NCBI RefSeq assembly: GCF_008974245.1
Contig: NZ_BBZI01000005.1
Location: 921,269 to 985,268 of the forward strand
Direction: 5' to 3'
Source: Streptomyces abyssomicinicus
GTDB lineage: Bacteria > Actinomycetota > Actinomycetes > Streptomycetales > Streptomycetaceae
Length of the DNA: 64,000 bases
Under the pieces are notes generated by a model. The model was not told the DNA's origin and did no database searches. It saw nothing but the letters and a program-made list of their open reading frames with translations. Every line of letters starts with the position of its first letter. The stretch's first letter is position 1. Of this stretch, positions 31,453-39,931 are shown piece after piece. The position numbers and the translations under genes were made by a program.

Positions 31453-33423
31453 GTGACGACGATCCGCCGTGAGGTACTGACGCTGCCCGCAGCCGAGTTG
31501 GGCCCCGACAACCCGCTTCCGCCGCTCCGACCGCTGGACGAGGTGCACCAGGTCGAGGACCGGGACCGCCAGGGTCTGCCGCGGGACATGGCCCGGCAGA
31601 TGGGATACGCCCCGCTCACCGGGCTGCTGCCGGAGCGCGTCCGCGACGGCTACGACCGCCGGCGCGCCCCGCGGCCGGTGGAGGCCATCGTGGTGGAGAA
31701 CGACCGGCTCCGCGCGACGGTGCTGCCCACCCTGGGCGGCCGGATCGCCTCCCTGGTCCACAAGCCCACCGGGCGTGAACTCCTCTACCGCAACCCGGTG
31801 CTCCAGCCCGCGTGCTTCGCGCTCAACGGCGCCTGGTACTCCGGCGGGGTCGAGTGGAACATCGGCGCCACCGGCCACACCGCGCTCTCCTGCTCCCCGC
31901 TGCACGCCGCCCGGGTCACCGCGCCCGACGGCGGGGTGATGCTGCGGCTGTGGGAGTGGGAACGGCTGCGCGACCTGCCGTTCCAGGTCGACCTGTGGCT
32001 GCCGGACGGCTCGGACTTCCTCTACGTGGGCGTACGGATACGCAACCCGCACGAGCGCCCGGTGCCCACCTACTGGTGGTCCAACATCGCCGTCCCCGAG
32101 GAGCGCCGGGTGCTCGCCCCTGCCGACTCGGCCTGGCACTTCGGTTACCACCGCCGGCTGCGCCAGGTGACCGTGCCCGCGTACGAGGGCGTGGACCGGA
32201 CCCGCCCTCTGAACAGCGTCTTCCCCGCCGACTACTTCTACGACGTCCCCGACGGCCGCCGCCGGTGGATCGCCGCCCTCGACGACGCCGGCCACGGCCT
32301 GGCCCAGACGTCCACGGACGTGCTGCGCGGCCGCAAGCTCTTCGTGTGGGGCGGCGGCCCCGGCGGTCGCCGCTGGCAGGAGTGGCTGACCGAACCCGGC
32401 ACCGGCGGCTACTGCGAGATACAGGCCGGGCTCGCCCGTACCCAGCTGGAGCACGTCAGGCTCGACGCGGAGAGCGAGGTCTCCTGGCTGGAGGCGTACG
32501 GCCCGCTCGACGTGGACCCCGGGGCGGCGCACGGCGAGGACTGGGCGGCCGCCCTAGACGCCGCCGAGACGCGGCTGGAGGCGGTGCTGCCGCGCGCCCA
32601 GGTCGACGCCGCCTACGCGGCGTGGGCGGCCGGCGCGGACACCGAGCCCGGCGAGCGGCTGGCCACCGGCTCCGGCTGGGGCGCGCTGGAGGTGCTGCGC
32701 GCAGGCTTCGCCCTGCCCGGCACCCCGTTCGCCCCCGAGACGCTCGGGGAGGAGCAGCGGCCCTGGCTGGAACTGCTCCGGCAGGGCGCGCTGCCCGAGG
32801 AGGACCCGGACGCCGGACCGCCGCACGCCACACTCGTCGCACCGCACTGGCGGGACATGCTGGAGACCGCGGACGCCACCGCCACCGCCGAGTACCACCT
32901 CGGGCTCGCCCAGTGGCACGCCGGGGACCGCGCGCAGGCGGTGCGCAGCTGGGAGCGCGGCCTGAAGCTCGCGCCCGGGCACTGGGCCTTCCTGCGGTGC
33001 ACGGCGGTGGCGGACCAGGAGGAGGACCACCCCGAGCGGGCGGCGGACCGCTACGGCGAGGCGTTCGACGCGCTGTGCCGGGTGGCCGCCGAGGGCACGG
33101 ACCCGGGCCGGTGGGAGGCAGCCGTGGCCGCGCTGGGGCGGGAGGCGCTGGAGGCGCTGCTCGGCGTGGGACGGGCCGCGGAGGCCCGCCAGGTGTGGGA
33201 GCGGCTGCCCGGGACGGCGCGGGCGCGCGGACGGTTCCGGCTGCTGGAGGTGGAGCTGCTGCTCGCCGAGGGGCGCGCGGCGGACGCCCGGGCCGTGTTC
33301 GAGGACGGCTTCGAGGTCGCCGATCTGCGGGAGGGCTCGGAGACCATCAGCCGGCTGTGGGCCGCCTGCACCGACGAGCCGCTGCCGGACCGCCTCGACT
33401 TCCGGATGCGCCCCCCGGAGTGA
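31453..33423 (+). CDS. DUF5107-domain protein with C-terminal TPR region
   Basis: A 656-residue protein. Residues about 50-360 show the galactose-mutarotase-like sandwich seen in DUF5107 (VENDRLRATVLPTLGGRIAS, VEWNIGATGH, PTYWWSNIAVPE, LFVWGGGPGG). From about 460 onward helical tetratricopeptide-like repeats occur (YHLGLAQWHAGDRAQAVRSW, RAADRYGEAFDALCRVA). Family members are probably carbohydrate-active or sugar-binding, but no reaction is established. GTG start at 31453. The transketolase follows after 260 bases of repeat-rich spacer, so a sugar-metabolism link is possible. Confidence 0.82.
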   Translation: MTTIRREVLTLPAAELGPDNPLPPLRPLDEVHQVEDRDRQGLPRDMARQMGYAPLTGLLPERVRDGYDRRRAPRPVEAIVVENDRLRATVLPTLGGRIASLVHKPTGRELLYRNPVLQPACFALNGAWYSGGVEWNIGATGHTALSCSPLHAARVTAPDGGVMLRLWEWERLRDLPFQVDLWLPDGSDFLYVGVRIRNPHERPVPTYWWSNIAVPEERRVLAPADSAWHFGYHRRLRQVTVPAYEGVDRTRPLNSVFPADYFYDVPDGRRRWIAALDDAGHGLAQTSTDVLRGRKLFVWGGGPGGRRWQEWLTEPGTGGYCEIQAGLARTQLEHVRLDAESEVSWLEAYGPLDVDPGAAHGEDWAAALDAAETRLEAVLPRAQVDAAYAAWAAGADTEPGERLATGSGWGALEVLRAGFALPGTPFAPETLGEEQRPWLELLRQGALPEEDPDAGPPHATLVAPHWRDMLETADATATAEYHLGLAQWHAGDRAQAVRSWERGLKLAPGHWAFLRCTAVADQEEDHPERAADRYGEAFDALCRVAAEGTDPGRWEAAVAALGREALEALLGVGRAAEARQVWERLPGTARARGRFRLLEVELLLAEGRAADARAVFEDGFEVADLREGSETISRLWAACTDEPLPDRLDFRMRPPE

Positions 33424-33456
33424 GCCCGGGGTGAGCCCCGGCAAGGGCGCCCGGAG

Positions 33457-33490
33457 CGAGTCCCGGAACGAGTCCCGGAACGAGTCCCGG
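33457..33490. repeat. 12-bp tandem repeat between DUF5107 and transketolase genes
   Basis: CGAGTCCCGGAA is repeated almost three times (33457-33468, 33469-33480, 33481-33490). The rest of the 260-base gap is GC-rich with further GGGTCCCG motifs; no other feature was recognised. Confidence 0.75.
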
Positions 33491-33683
33491 GGAGGGCCCG
33501 GCCGTGGGTCCCGCGGAGGGTCCCGGGCGTGAGCCGCGGGGAGGGAGGCCGGGGGAGGCGCCGGGGCCCGGGACCGCCCGGGCGCGGTGGCCGGGCGGCC
33601 CGCCCGTGGGGCCGGGGCCGTTTCGGCCACCCGGCCGGGGGGACGCGGAGGGGGTCACGCGGAACGCGATCCCGAGGGGACCC

Positions 33684-35561
33684 ATGCACACCGACGACCG
33701 AGCTCCCGATCCCGCCGAACTGGCCCACCTCGCCGAACTGGGACAACAGCTGAGGGTGGACAGCGTGCGCGCCTCCGCGGCCGCCGGGTCGGGCCACCCG
33801 ACCTCCTCCATGTCGGCGGCCGACCTGATGGCCGTGCTGCTCGCCCGCCACATGCGGTACGACTTCGCCGACCCCGGTGCCCCCGGCAACGACCGCTTCG
33901 TGCTCTCCAAGGGGCATGCCTCGCCGCTGCTCTACGCGGCGTACAAGGCCGCCGGAGCCATCGACGACCAGGAGCTGCTCACCTTCCGCGAGCACGGCAG
34001 CCGCCTGGAGGGCCACCCCACCCCGCGCCGGCTGCCCTGGGTGGAGACCGCCACCGGGTCGCTCGGCCAGGGCCTGCCCGTCGGCGTGGGCATCGCGCTG
34101 TCCGGCAAGAGGCTGGAGCGCGCCCCGTACCGGGTGTGGGTGCTGTGCGGCGACAGCGAACTGGCCGAGGGGTCCGTGTGGGAGGCCGCCGAACAGGCCT
34201 CGTTCGAGCACCTGGACAACCTCACGGCGATCGTCGACGTCAACCGGCTGGGACAGCGCGGGGAGACCCGCCACGGCCACGACCTGGACGCCTACGCGCG
34301 GCGGTTCAAGGCGTTCGGCTGGCACACCGTCGAGGTGGACGGCCACGACGTCGAGGCGGTCGAGAGGGCGCTGGGCGAGGCGAGCTCCACCGTCGGGCAG
34401 CCCGCGGTGGTGCTGGCCCGCACCCTCAAGGGGCGCGGTGTGGCGGCGGCCGAGGACAAGGAGGGCCTGCACGGCAAGCCGCTCAAGGACGCCGAGGCGG
34501 CGATCGCCGAGCTGGGCGGTGAACGCGACCTGCGGGTCCGGGTCCGCGAGCCCTGGCAGGCCGCCGCCCGGCCCGCCGCGCGCACCGGCACGCCCCGGCT
34601 GCCGCGCTGGAGCGAGGGCGAGGAGGTCGCCACCCGGGACGCCTACGGCGCGGCCCTCGCCGCGCTCGGCACCGCGCGGGACGACGTCGTCGCCCTGGAC
34701 GGCGAGGTGAGCGACTCCACCCGGGCCGAGGCGTTCGCCAAGGAGCACCCGGAGCGGTTCTTCGAGTGCTACATCGCCGAACAGCAGCTGGTCGCCTCCG
34801 CGGTGGGGCTCGCCGCCCGCGGCTGGATTCCGTACGCCTCGTCCTTCGCCGCGTTCCTCAGCCGCGCCTACGACTTCGTGCGGATGGCGGCGGTCAGCGG
34901 GGCCGGCATCAACATGGTCGGCTCGCACGCGGGCGTGTCCATCGGCCAGGACGGTCCCTCGCAGATGGGACTGGAGGACCTCGCGATGTTCCGCGCGGTG
35001 CACGGCTCGACCGTGCTCTACCCGTGCGACGCCAACCAGACGGCCAAGCTCGTCGCCGCCATGGCCGGCCTCGAGGGCATCCGCTACCTGCGCACCTCGC
35101 GCGGCAAGAACGCCGTGCTCTACGGGCCCGACGAGGAGTTCCCGGTCGGCGGCAGCAAGGTGCTGCGCTCCTCCGCCGAGGACCGGCTGACCCTGGTCGC
35201 GGCCGGCGTCACCGTCCACGAGGCGCTGGGGGCCGCGGACGAACTCGCGGCGGAGGGCATCGCCGTGCGGGTGGTCGACCTGTACTCGGTGAAGCCCGTC
35301 GACGGGGAGACCCTGCGTCGGGCGGCCGCGGAGACCGGGTGCCTGCTCACCGTCGAGGATCATCACGAGGAGGGCGGCATCGGCGACGCCGTCGCCTCCG
35401 CGTTCACCGACGGGTCGCCGGTGCCGCGGCTGGTCCGGCTCGGGGTGCGCTCCATGCCGGGGTCGGCGAGCCCTGAGGAGCAACTGCGCGAGGCGGGCGT
35501 CGACGCGCGGTCGATCGCCGCCTCCGTGCGGCTCCTGACCGGGCAGGGCGTGCCGGCCTGA
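33684..35561 (+). CDS. tkt: Transketolase, vertebrate-like single-chain type
   Basis: A 625-residue thiamine-diphosphate enzyme that moves two-carbon ketol units between sugar phosphates. The length and the TPP segment GDSELAEGSVWEAAEQASFE followed by LDNLTAIVDVNRLGQ resemble animal transketolases more than the roughly 700-residue housekeeping form of Streptomyces; the first G-D-G glycine is Ser here. Substrate histidines are in AAGSGHPTSSMS and in LEGHPTPR. The C-terminal domain (FFECYIAEQQ, SHAGVSIGQDGPSQMGLEDL) is complete. Start is the ATG at 33684. Probably a second, specialised isozyme. Confidence 0.9.
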   Translation: MHTDDRAPDPAELAHLAELGQQLRVDSVRASAAAGSGHPTSSMSAADLMAVLLARHMRYDFADPGAPGNDRFVLSKGHASPLLYAAYKAAGAIDDQELLTFREHGSRLEGHPTPRRLPWVETATGSLGQGLPVGVGIALSGKRLERAPYRVWVLCGDSELAEGSVWEAAEQASFEHLDNLTAIVDVNRLGQRGETRHGHDLDAYARRFKAFGWHTVEVDGHDVEAVERALGEASSTVGQPAVVLARTLKGRGVAAAEDKEGLHGKPLKDAEAAIAELGGERDLRVRVREPWQAAARPAARTGTPRLPRWSEGEEVATRDAYGAALAALGTARDDVVALDGEVSDSTRAEAFAKEHPERFFECYIAEQQLVASAVGLAARGWIPYASSFAAFLSRAYDFVRMAAVSGAGINMVGSHAGVSIGQDGPSQMGLEDLAMFRAVHGSTVLYPCDANQTAKLVAAMAGLEGIRYLRTSRGKNAVLYGPDEEFPVGGSKVLRSSAEDRLTLVAAGVTVHEALGAADELAAEGIAVRVVDLYSVKPVDGETLRRAAAETGCLLTVEDHHEEGGIGDAVASAFTDGSPVPRLVRLGVRSMPGSASPEEQLREAGVDARSIAASVRLLTGQGVPA

Positions 35562-35714
35562 GGCGTCGCGCCGTCACCCGGCCGGCACGGCCCCCACCCA
35601 TGCGTGAAGGACCGCCATGGGGTTGTCACGGGAAGCACGCGGACAAGATCGGTCGGTGTGCATCGGGAGGTTTGGCGTCAGGGTCACCGGTCATCCGCAC
35701 TCACAGAGGTGGCC

Positions 35715-36071
35715 ATGACGAACACACCGAAGCAGAAGTCAGAAACCGAGAACACCGAGAACACCGAGAAAGCCGAGAACACCGAGCAGAACGAACCGGA
35801 TCAGCGCCGTCCGCGCCCCACCGAAGTGCTGCGTGAGGCGCGGGCCCAGCTCGAGGAGCTGACGGGGATGGCCGCCGAGTCGGTGTCGTCCTTCGAAAGG
35901 ACCGAGGACGGCTGGTCGCTGGAGGTGGAGGTGCTCGAACTCGAGCGCGTCCCCGACACGATGAGCCTGCTGTCGACCTACCGGGTCGACCTGGACCCGG
36001 ACGGCATGCTCACCGGCTACAAGCGCATCCGGCGCTACGAACGCGGACGTTCGGACAGCAACCGCCGCTGA
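35715..36071 (+). CDS. gvpO: Gas vesicle protein GvpO
   Basis: A 118-residue GvpO. The first 35 residues are a disordered Lys/Glu/Thr/Asn-rich tail (KSETENTENTEKAENTEQNE) with lower GC than its surroundings; the conserved domain follows (VLREARAQLEELTGMAAESV, VLELERVPDTMSLLSTYRVD, YKRIRRYERG). GvpO is found in actinobacterial and haloarchaeal gas vesicle clusters, where it is linked to production of the vesicle. ATG at 35715 after GAGGTGGCC. First gene of the cluster. Confidence 0.9.
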   Translation: MTNTPKQKSETENTENTEKAENTEQNEPDQRRPRPTEVLREARAQLEELTGMAAESVSSFERTEDGWSLEVEVLELERVPDTMSLLSTYRVDLDPDGMLTGYKRIRRYERGRSDSNRR

Positions 36072-36173
36072 CAAGGCGGTTCGAAGGCCACAGACGTCCG
36101 CCCGACTTCCCGTGACAGGGCAGGTCTGCCCGCGACGGCGGTCAGCCGTGCCCGGAAACAGTGAGGAGCACCC

Positions 36174-36575
36174 GTGACGGTTGTACCGGCACAGCAGAGC
36201 GGCGGTGGGGGCGGCAGCAGCGGCCTCTACGACGTTCTCGAACTCGTCCTCGACCGGGGCCTCGTGATCGACGCGTTCGTCCGCGTCTCCCTGGTCGGCA
36301 TCGAAATCCTGAAGATCGACATCCGTGTCGTCGTCGCCAGCGTCGACACGTACCTGCGCTTCGCCGAGGCCTGCAACCGCCTCGACCTGGAGTCCGGCCC
36401 GCGCAAGAACCCCGGACTGCCCGACCTGGTCGGCGAGATGACCGAGTCCGGCGCCCGCGGCAAGTCCAAGGGCGCGCTCTCCGGAGCCGCCGAGACCATC
36501 TCCGACGCCTTCCGTCAGGGGCGCGAGGAGCGCAAGGAGCCCGCGACCGCGCGGCGTAAGGAGGAGAAGGAGTGA
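36174..36575 (+). CDS. gvpA: Gas vesicle structural protein GvpA
   Basis: A 133-residue GvpA-family protein. The amphipathic core ([20 protein letters not shown], then [20 protein letters not shown], then TYLRFAEAC) is the rib-forming segment that builds the vesicle wall. A long charged C-terminal extension (about residues 75-133) is typical of Streptomyces forms and absent from the roughly 70-residue cyanobacterial protein. GTG start; GAGGAGC lies 6 bases upstream. It is the only GvpA/J/M-type gene here. Confidence 0.9.
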   Translation: MTVVPAQQSGGGGGSSGLYDVLELVLDRGLVIDAFVRVSLVGIEILKIDIRVVVASVDTYLRFAEACNRLDLESGPRKNPGLPDLVGEMTESGARGKSKGALSGAAETISDAFRQGREERKEPATARRKEEKE

Positions 36576-37348
36576 GCACCTACGTCTACGGGATCGCCTC
36601 GGCGTCCCACCCGTCGCTGCCCGAGGGCATGGGCGGGGTCGGCGACCCGCCGAACCCGGTCCGGCTGCTCAAGGAGGGCGACCTGGTCGCGGTGGCGGGC
36701 GACGCTCCCGAGGACCTGCGCCCCAAGCGGCGTGACCTGCTCGCCCACCAGACGATCCTCGCCGAGGCCGGCGCGGGCGGCACCGTGCTGCCGATGCGCT
36801 TCGGCAACGTCGCCCCCGACGACGACTCCGTCCTGCGGGTGCTCGCGGAGCGCGCCGGCCACTACACGGAGCGGCTGCGCGCCCTGGAGGGCAAGGCGGA
36901 GTACAACGTCAAGGCCAACCACGACGAGCAGGCCGTGCTCCACCTGGTGATGGGCGAGGACGCCGAACTGCGCGCCATGGCCGAGGCCAACCGCCAGGCC
37001 GGCGGCGGCACCCACGACGACAAGCTGAGGCTCGGCGAGTTGGTGGTGTCCGCCGTCAAGGCCCGCGAGGACGTGGACGCGGCGCTGCTCCAGCAGGCCC
37101 TGGAGCCCACGGCCACGGCCGTGGCCACCGGAGCCGAGTCCACCGGCTGGATCACCAACCTGTCCCTGCTGGTCGCGGCCGACTCCGCCGAGGAGTTCCT
37201 CGGAGCCGTCGAGCGGTTCCGCGAGGAGAACCCGCACCTCCAGCTCCGCGTCAACGGGCCGCTGCCGCCCTACAGCTTCGTGGAGCCCGGTCCCGCCGAC
37301 CACGCGCCGCAGGGTGCGGGGCAGGCGGCCGGCACGGCCGTGGAGTGA
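36572..37348 (+). CDS. gvpF: Gas vesicle protein GvpF (GvpF/L family)
   Basis: A 258-residue GvpF/L protein, thought to nucleate or chaperone assembly of GvpA. It starts [10 protein letters not shown], has [20 protein letters not shown] and the closing [16 protein letters not shown], all family hallmarks. The GTG at 36572 overlaps the gvpA stop (GTGA), so it is translationally coupled. Residues after 240 are a short Ala/Gly tail. Confidence 0.9.
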   Translation: MSTYVYGIASASHPSLPEGMGGVGDPPNPVRLLKEGDLVAVAGDAPEDLRPKRRDLLAHQTILAEAGAGGTVLPMRFGNVAPDDDSVLRVLAERAGHYTERLRALEGKAEYNVKANHDEQAVLHLVMGEDAELRAMAEANRQAGGGTHDDKLRLGELVVSAVKAREDVDAALLQQALEPTATAVATGAESTGWITNLSLLVAADSAEEFLGAVERFREENPHLQLRVNGPLPPYSFVEPGPADHAPQGAGQAAGTAVE

Positions 37349-37352
37349 CACG

Positions 37353-37610
37353 GTGGGACTCCTCTCCGAGGTGCTGCTGCTGCCGCTCGCGCCGGTGCGC
37401 GGCAGCGCCTGGGTGATCCGCCAGGTGATGCGTGAGGCCGAGCGCATCTACTACGACCCCGCCACGATCCGCGCCGAACTGGCGAGTCTGGAGGAGCAGT
37501 TGGAAGCAGGCGAGATCGACGACGAGGAGTTCGACCGGCGTGAGGACGAACTGCTCGAGCGGCTGGAGGCCGCGGCCGGGGTGCAGCAGCGGGGAGGTGG
37601 CTTCGGATGA
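37353..37610 (+). CDS. gvpG: Gas vesicle protein GvpG
   Basis: An 85-residue GvpG: a hydrophobic N-terminal helix (GLLSEVLLLPLAPVRGSAWV) then a charged helix (IRAELASLEEQLEAGEIDDE, FDRREDELLERLEA). It is an assembly factor. GTG start 4 bases after gvpF. Length is normal. Confidence 0.88.
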   Translation: MGLLSEVLLLPLAPVRGSAWVIRQVMREAERIYYDPATIRAELASLEEQLEAGEIDDEEFDRREDELLERLEAAAGVQQRGGGFG

Positions 37611-37942
37611 ACGCCGCCCGGCGCTGGGAACTCGGGCTCGCGGCCACCGCGGGTTACGTCGTGGGGCGCACCCGGACGCTGCCGCTCGTGGTCGCCGTCG
37701 CCATCGTGCTGGCCGGCCGGGAGGAGCCCCGCGCCTACCTGGCCGGCCAGGGGCGGCGGCTGCTGATGGAGGGCGTCCGCACCGCCGGGGCCGCCACGGC
37801 CTGGTGGGACGACTCGGCGGTCCGCAAGATGTTCACCCGCGGGTCGGACGACGACGCCCGCGCGGGGAACGGCGACCCGGACGCCGACGAGGACGAGCTG
37901 CCCGCCGAGCGCGGCGGCCGCCAGGAGATCGAACCGGCCTGA
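37607..37942 (+). CDS. Small gas-vesicle-cluster protein following GvpG
   Basis: A 111-residue protein whose ATG overlaps the gvpG stop (ATGA). It has a hydrophobic stretch (TLPLVVAVAIVLAG, about residues 25-38) and an acidic C-terminus (residues 80-111). Streptomyces gas vesicle clusters carry a poorly characterised small gene at this place (called gvpY in some reports, from memory); the assignment rests on position and shape only. Confidence 0.7.
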   Translation: MNAARRWELGLAATAGYVVGRTRTLPLVVAVAIVLAGREEPRAYLAGQGRRLLMEGVRTAGAATAWWDDSAVRKMFTRGSDDDARAGNGDPDADEDELPAERGGRQEIEPA

Positions 37943-37975
37943 GCGCCCGCCCCCGCCCCCGCCGGCTGCCGCGCC

Positions 37976-37997
37976 GCCCGGGACCCGTGTCCCGGGC
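37976..37997. terminator. Hairpin between the small gas vesicle gene and gvpL
   Basis: GCCCGGGAC (37976-37984), a four-base loop, and GTCCCGGGC (37989-37997). It could end or weaken transcription before gvpL. Confidence 0.55.
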
Positions 37998-38131
37998 GGG
38001 GGAACTGGAGCGGGGGCCCGGGCTCGGGCAGGGTGGAGGTACGGGCTTCCACGCCCGGACCGCGTGCCCGGACCCCGTGCCCCGGCCGCACGCCCGGGCC
38101 CCGCCCGGCCCCACGGCGAGGAGGAGAGACG

Positions 38132-38821
38132 ATGAGCGGACTGCGGTACGTCTACGCGGTCTGCCGCCCGTTCGAGGCGGCGCTCCAGGCCCAGCTGGGC
38201 GGTGTGGCCGGCTGCCCGCCCACGGCCGTCCACCACCAGGGCCTGGTGGCCGTGGTCAGCACCGTCCCGGCCGTCGAGTTCGACGAGGGCCCGCTGCGGC
38301 AGCGCCTGGAGGACCGGGCGTGGCTGACCGCGACGGCCCGTGCCCACGAGCAGGTGATCGACGCCCTCACCACCGTCACCACCCCGCTCCCGCTGCCGTT
38401 CGCCACCGTGCTGCCCGACGACAGCGCCGTGCGCGTCCTGCTGGAGACGCACGCCGCCGAGATCCGCGCCGTCCTCGACCGGCTCGCGGGCCGGGTCGAG
38501 TGGAGCGTCCGCGTCTACGCGGGCGGCGAGCGGCGGGCGGAGGCCGAGCGCCTCGCCACCCGCCTGCACGAGGAACTGCGCGCCGCCGCGGAGGAGACCC
38601 GGCTGCATCCGCACCGCACCCTCAAGGTCACCGAGACCGAGGAGCGCGCCTGGGGCGGCAACGTGCTGGACGCCGCCTACCTGGTGCCGCGCCGGCAGTC
38701 CGGGGGCTTCGTCGAGATGGTCGACAAGGCCCGGGAGGACCTTCCGGAGGGCGGCGTCCGGATCCACCTGACCGGCCCCTGGGCACCGTACTCGTTCGGA
38801 GCGCTCGGCGGAGGCGGCTGA
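38132..38821 (+). CDS. gvpL: Gas vesicle protein GvpL (GvpF/L family)
   Basis: A 229-residue second GvpF/L protein, distinct from the one at 36572. MSGLRYVYAVCRPF, LPLPFATVLPDDSAVRVLLE and a terminal IHLTGPWAPYSFGALGG identify it. GAGGAGAGACG precedes the ATG. It is separated from the previous gene by 189 bases with a hairpin, and it is the last recognisable gas vesicle gene: gvpJ, gvpK, gvpS and gvpN are not found downstream. Confidence 0.88.
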   Translation: MSGLRYVYAVCRPFEAALQAQLGGVAGCPPTAVHHQGLVAVVSTVPAVEFDEGPLRQRLEDRAWLTATARAHEQVIDALTTVTTPLPLPFATVLPDDSAVRVLLETHAAEIRAVLDRLAGRVEWSVRVYAGGERRAEAERLATRLHEELRAAAEETRLHPHRTLKVTETEERAWGGNVLDAAYLVPRRQSGGFVEMVDKAREDLPEGGVRIHLTGPWAPYSFGALGGGG

Positions 38822-38999
38822 GGCCGGCCCGGCGGGGCCGGAGCCGCCCCGAGGCGCAGGTTCCCCGGTCCAGGCCCCGGTCCCGGTCCCCGAACGAGGC
38901 CTCTGGCCTTGAGGCCCGGAGCCTGGGGCCGGTCCCCTGGGGCCCGGCCCCCGTCGGGCGTGTGACCGAGGCCCGGGCCGGCGGCGGGTCCTCGGAGGT

Positions 39000-39821
39000 T
39001 CAGGCCGCGCGGCGGCAGAGGATCTCCTGGTGCGGGACCGTGAACCGCCCCTCCGGCCGGCTCCCCCACTCCCGCCACGCGGCCGCCACCGCCTCCAGCG
39101 CCTTCCCGTCGGCCAGCCCCAGCTCCCGCACCCGGCCCGCGTAGCCGGGCGCCAGGGTGCGGTCCGCCCACATGCCGCTCCACCACGCACGGTCCTCGGC
39201 GCCGGTGTAGACCCACTCCGAGGAGGAGGCGGCGACCTCGTCGAACCCCGCCTCACGGGCCCAGCCAACCAGGAAACGTCCCGCGTCGGGCTCCCCGCCG
39301 TTGGCGCGTGCCGTGCGGCGGTAGAGCGCCTGCCACTCGTCCAGCCCCGCGGCGGCCGGCGTCCAGTTCATCGCGCCGTAGTCCGAGTCCCGCGCCGCCA
39401 CCAGCCCGCCCGGGCGGGTCACCCGCCGCATCTCCCGCAGCGCGGTCACCGGGTCGCCCACGTGCTGGAGCACCTGATGGGCGTGGACCACGTCGAACGC
39501 GCCGTCCGGGTAGGGCAGCGCGTGCACGTCGCCCACCGCGAACTCCACGTTGCGCACGTCTCGTCGCGCGGCCTCGGCGCGGGCGTCGGCCAGCACCGCC
39601 GCGGCGCGCTCCAGCCCCACGACCACGCCGCCCGGCACCAGCTCCGCCAGGTCGGCGGTGATGGTCCCCGGCCCGCAGCCGACGTCCAGCACCCGCATCC
39701 CCGGCCGGAGCGAACCCAGCAGGTAGGCGGCCGAGTTGGCCGCCGTCCGCCAGCGGTGCGAGCGGAGCACCGCCTCGCCGTGCCCGTGCGTGTAGACCGC
39801 CGTCTCCTGAGCCCTGCCCAT
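39000..39821 (-). CDS. SAM-dependent methyltransferase
   Basis: A 273-residue class I methyltransferase of the UbiE/COQ5-like type. Motif I is VLDVGCGPGTITADLAEL (about 44-61), the acidic loop is VVGLERAAAVL, motif II is FDVVHAHQVLQHVGDPVTAL and the post-motif RPGGLVAARDSDYGAM. Substrate unknown; small-molecule targets are usual. A TetR-type inverted repeat lies 63 bases upstream of the ATG. Confidence 0.88.
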   Translation of the reverse strand: MGRAQETAVYTHGHGEAVLRSHRWRTAANSAAYLLGSLRPGMRVLDVGCGPGTITADLAELVPGGVVVGLERAAAVLADARAEAARRDVRNVEFAVGDVHALPYPDGAFDVVHAHQVLQHVGDPVTALREMRRVTRPGGLVAARDSDYGAMNWTPAAAGLDEWQALYRRTARANGGEPDAGRFLVGWAREAGFDEVAASSSEWVYTGAEDRAWWSGMWADRTLAPGYAGRVRELGLADGKALEAVAAAWREWGSRPEGRFTVPHQEILCRRAA

Positions 39822-39883
39822 GCCGCGCCCCCTTGGCGAAGAACCGTGCCGAAGCCGTCACGGTATCCGCAGCGCTCGCATCA

Positions 39884-39899
39884 TGAGATACCTGTCTCA
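39884..39899. promoter_or_regulatory. Inverted repeat upstream of the methyltransferase gene
   Basis: TGAGATACCTGTCTCA has matching TGAGA/TCTCA arms and imperfect centre, of the size bound by TetR- or MerR-type regulators. It lies 63-78 bases before the start codon at 39821. Confidence 0.4.
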
Positions 39900-39931
39900 C
39901 GATGCGGGCGAGATGCCGCCCGGCGGTGCGG

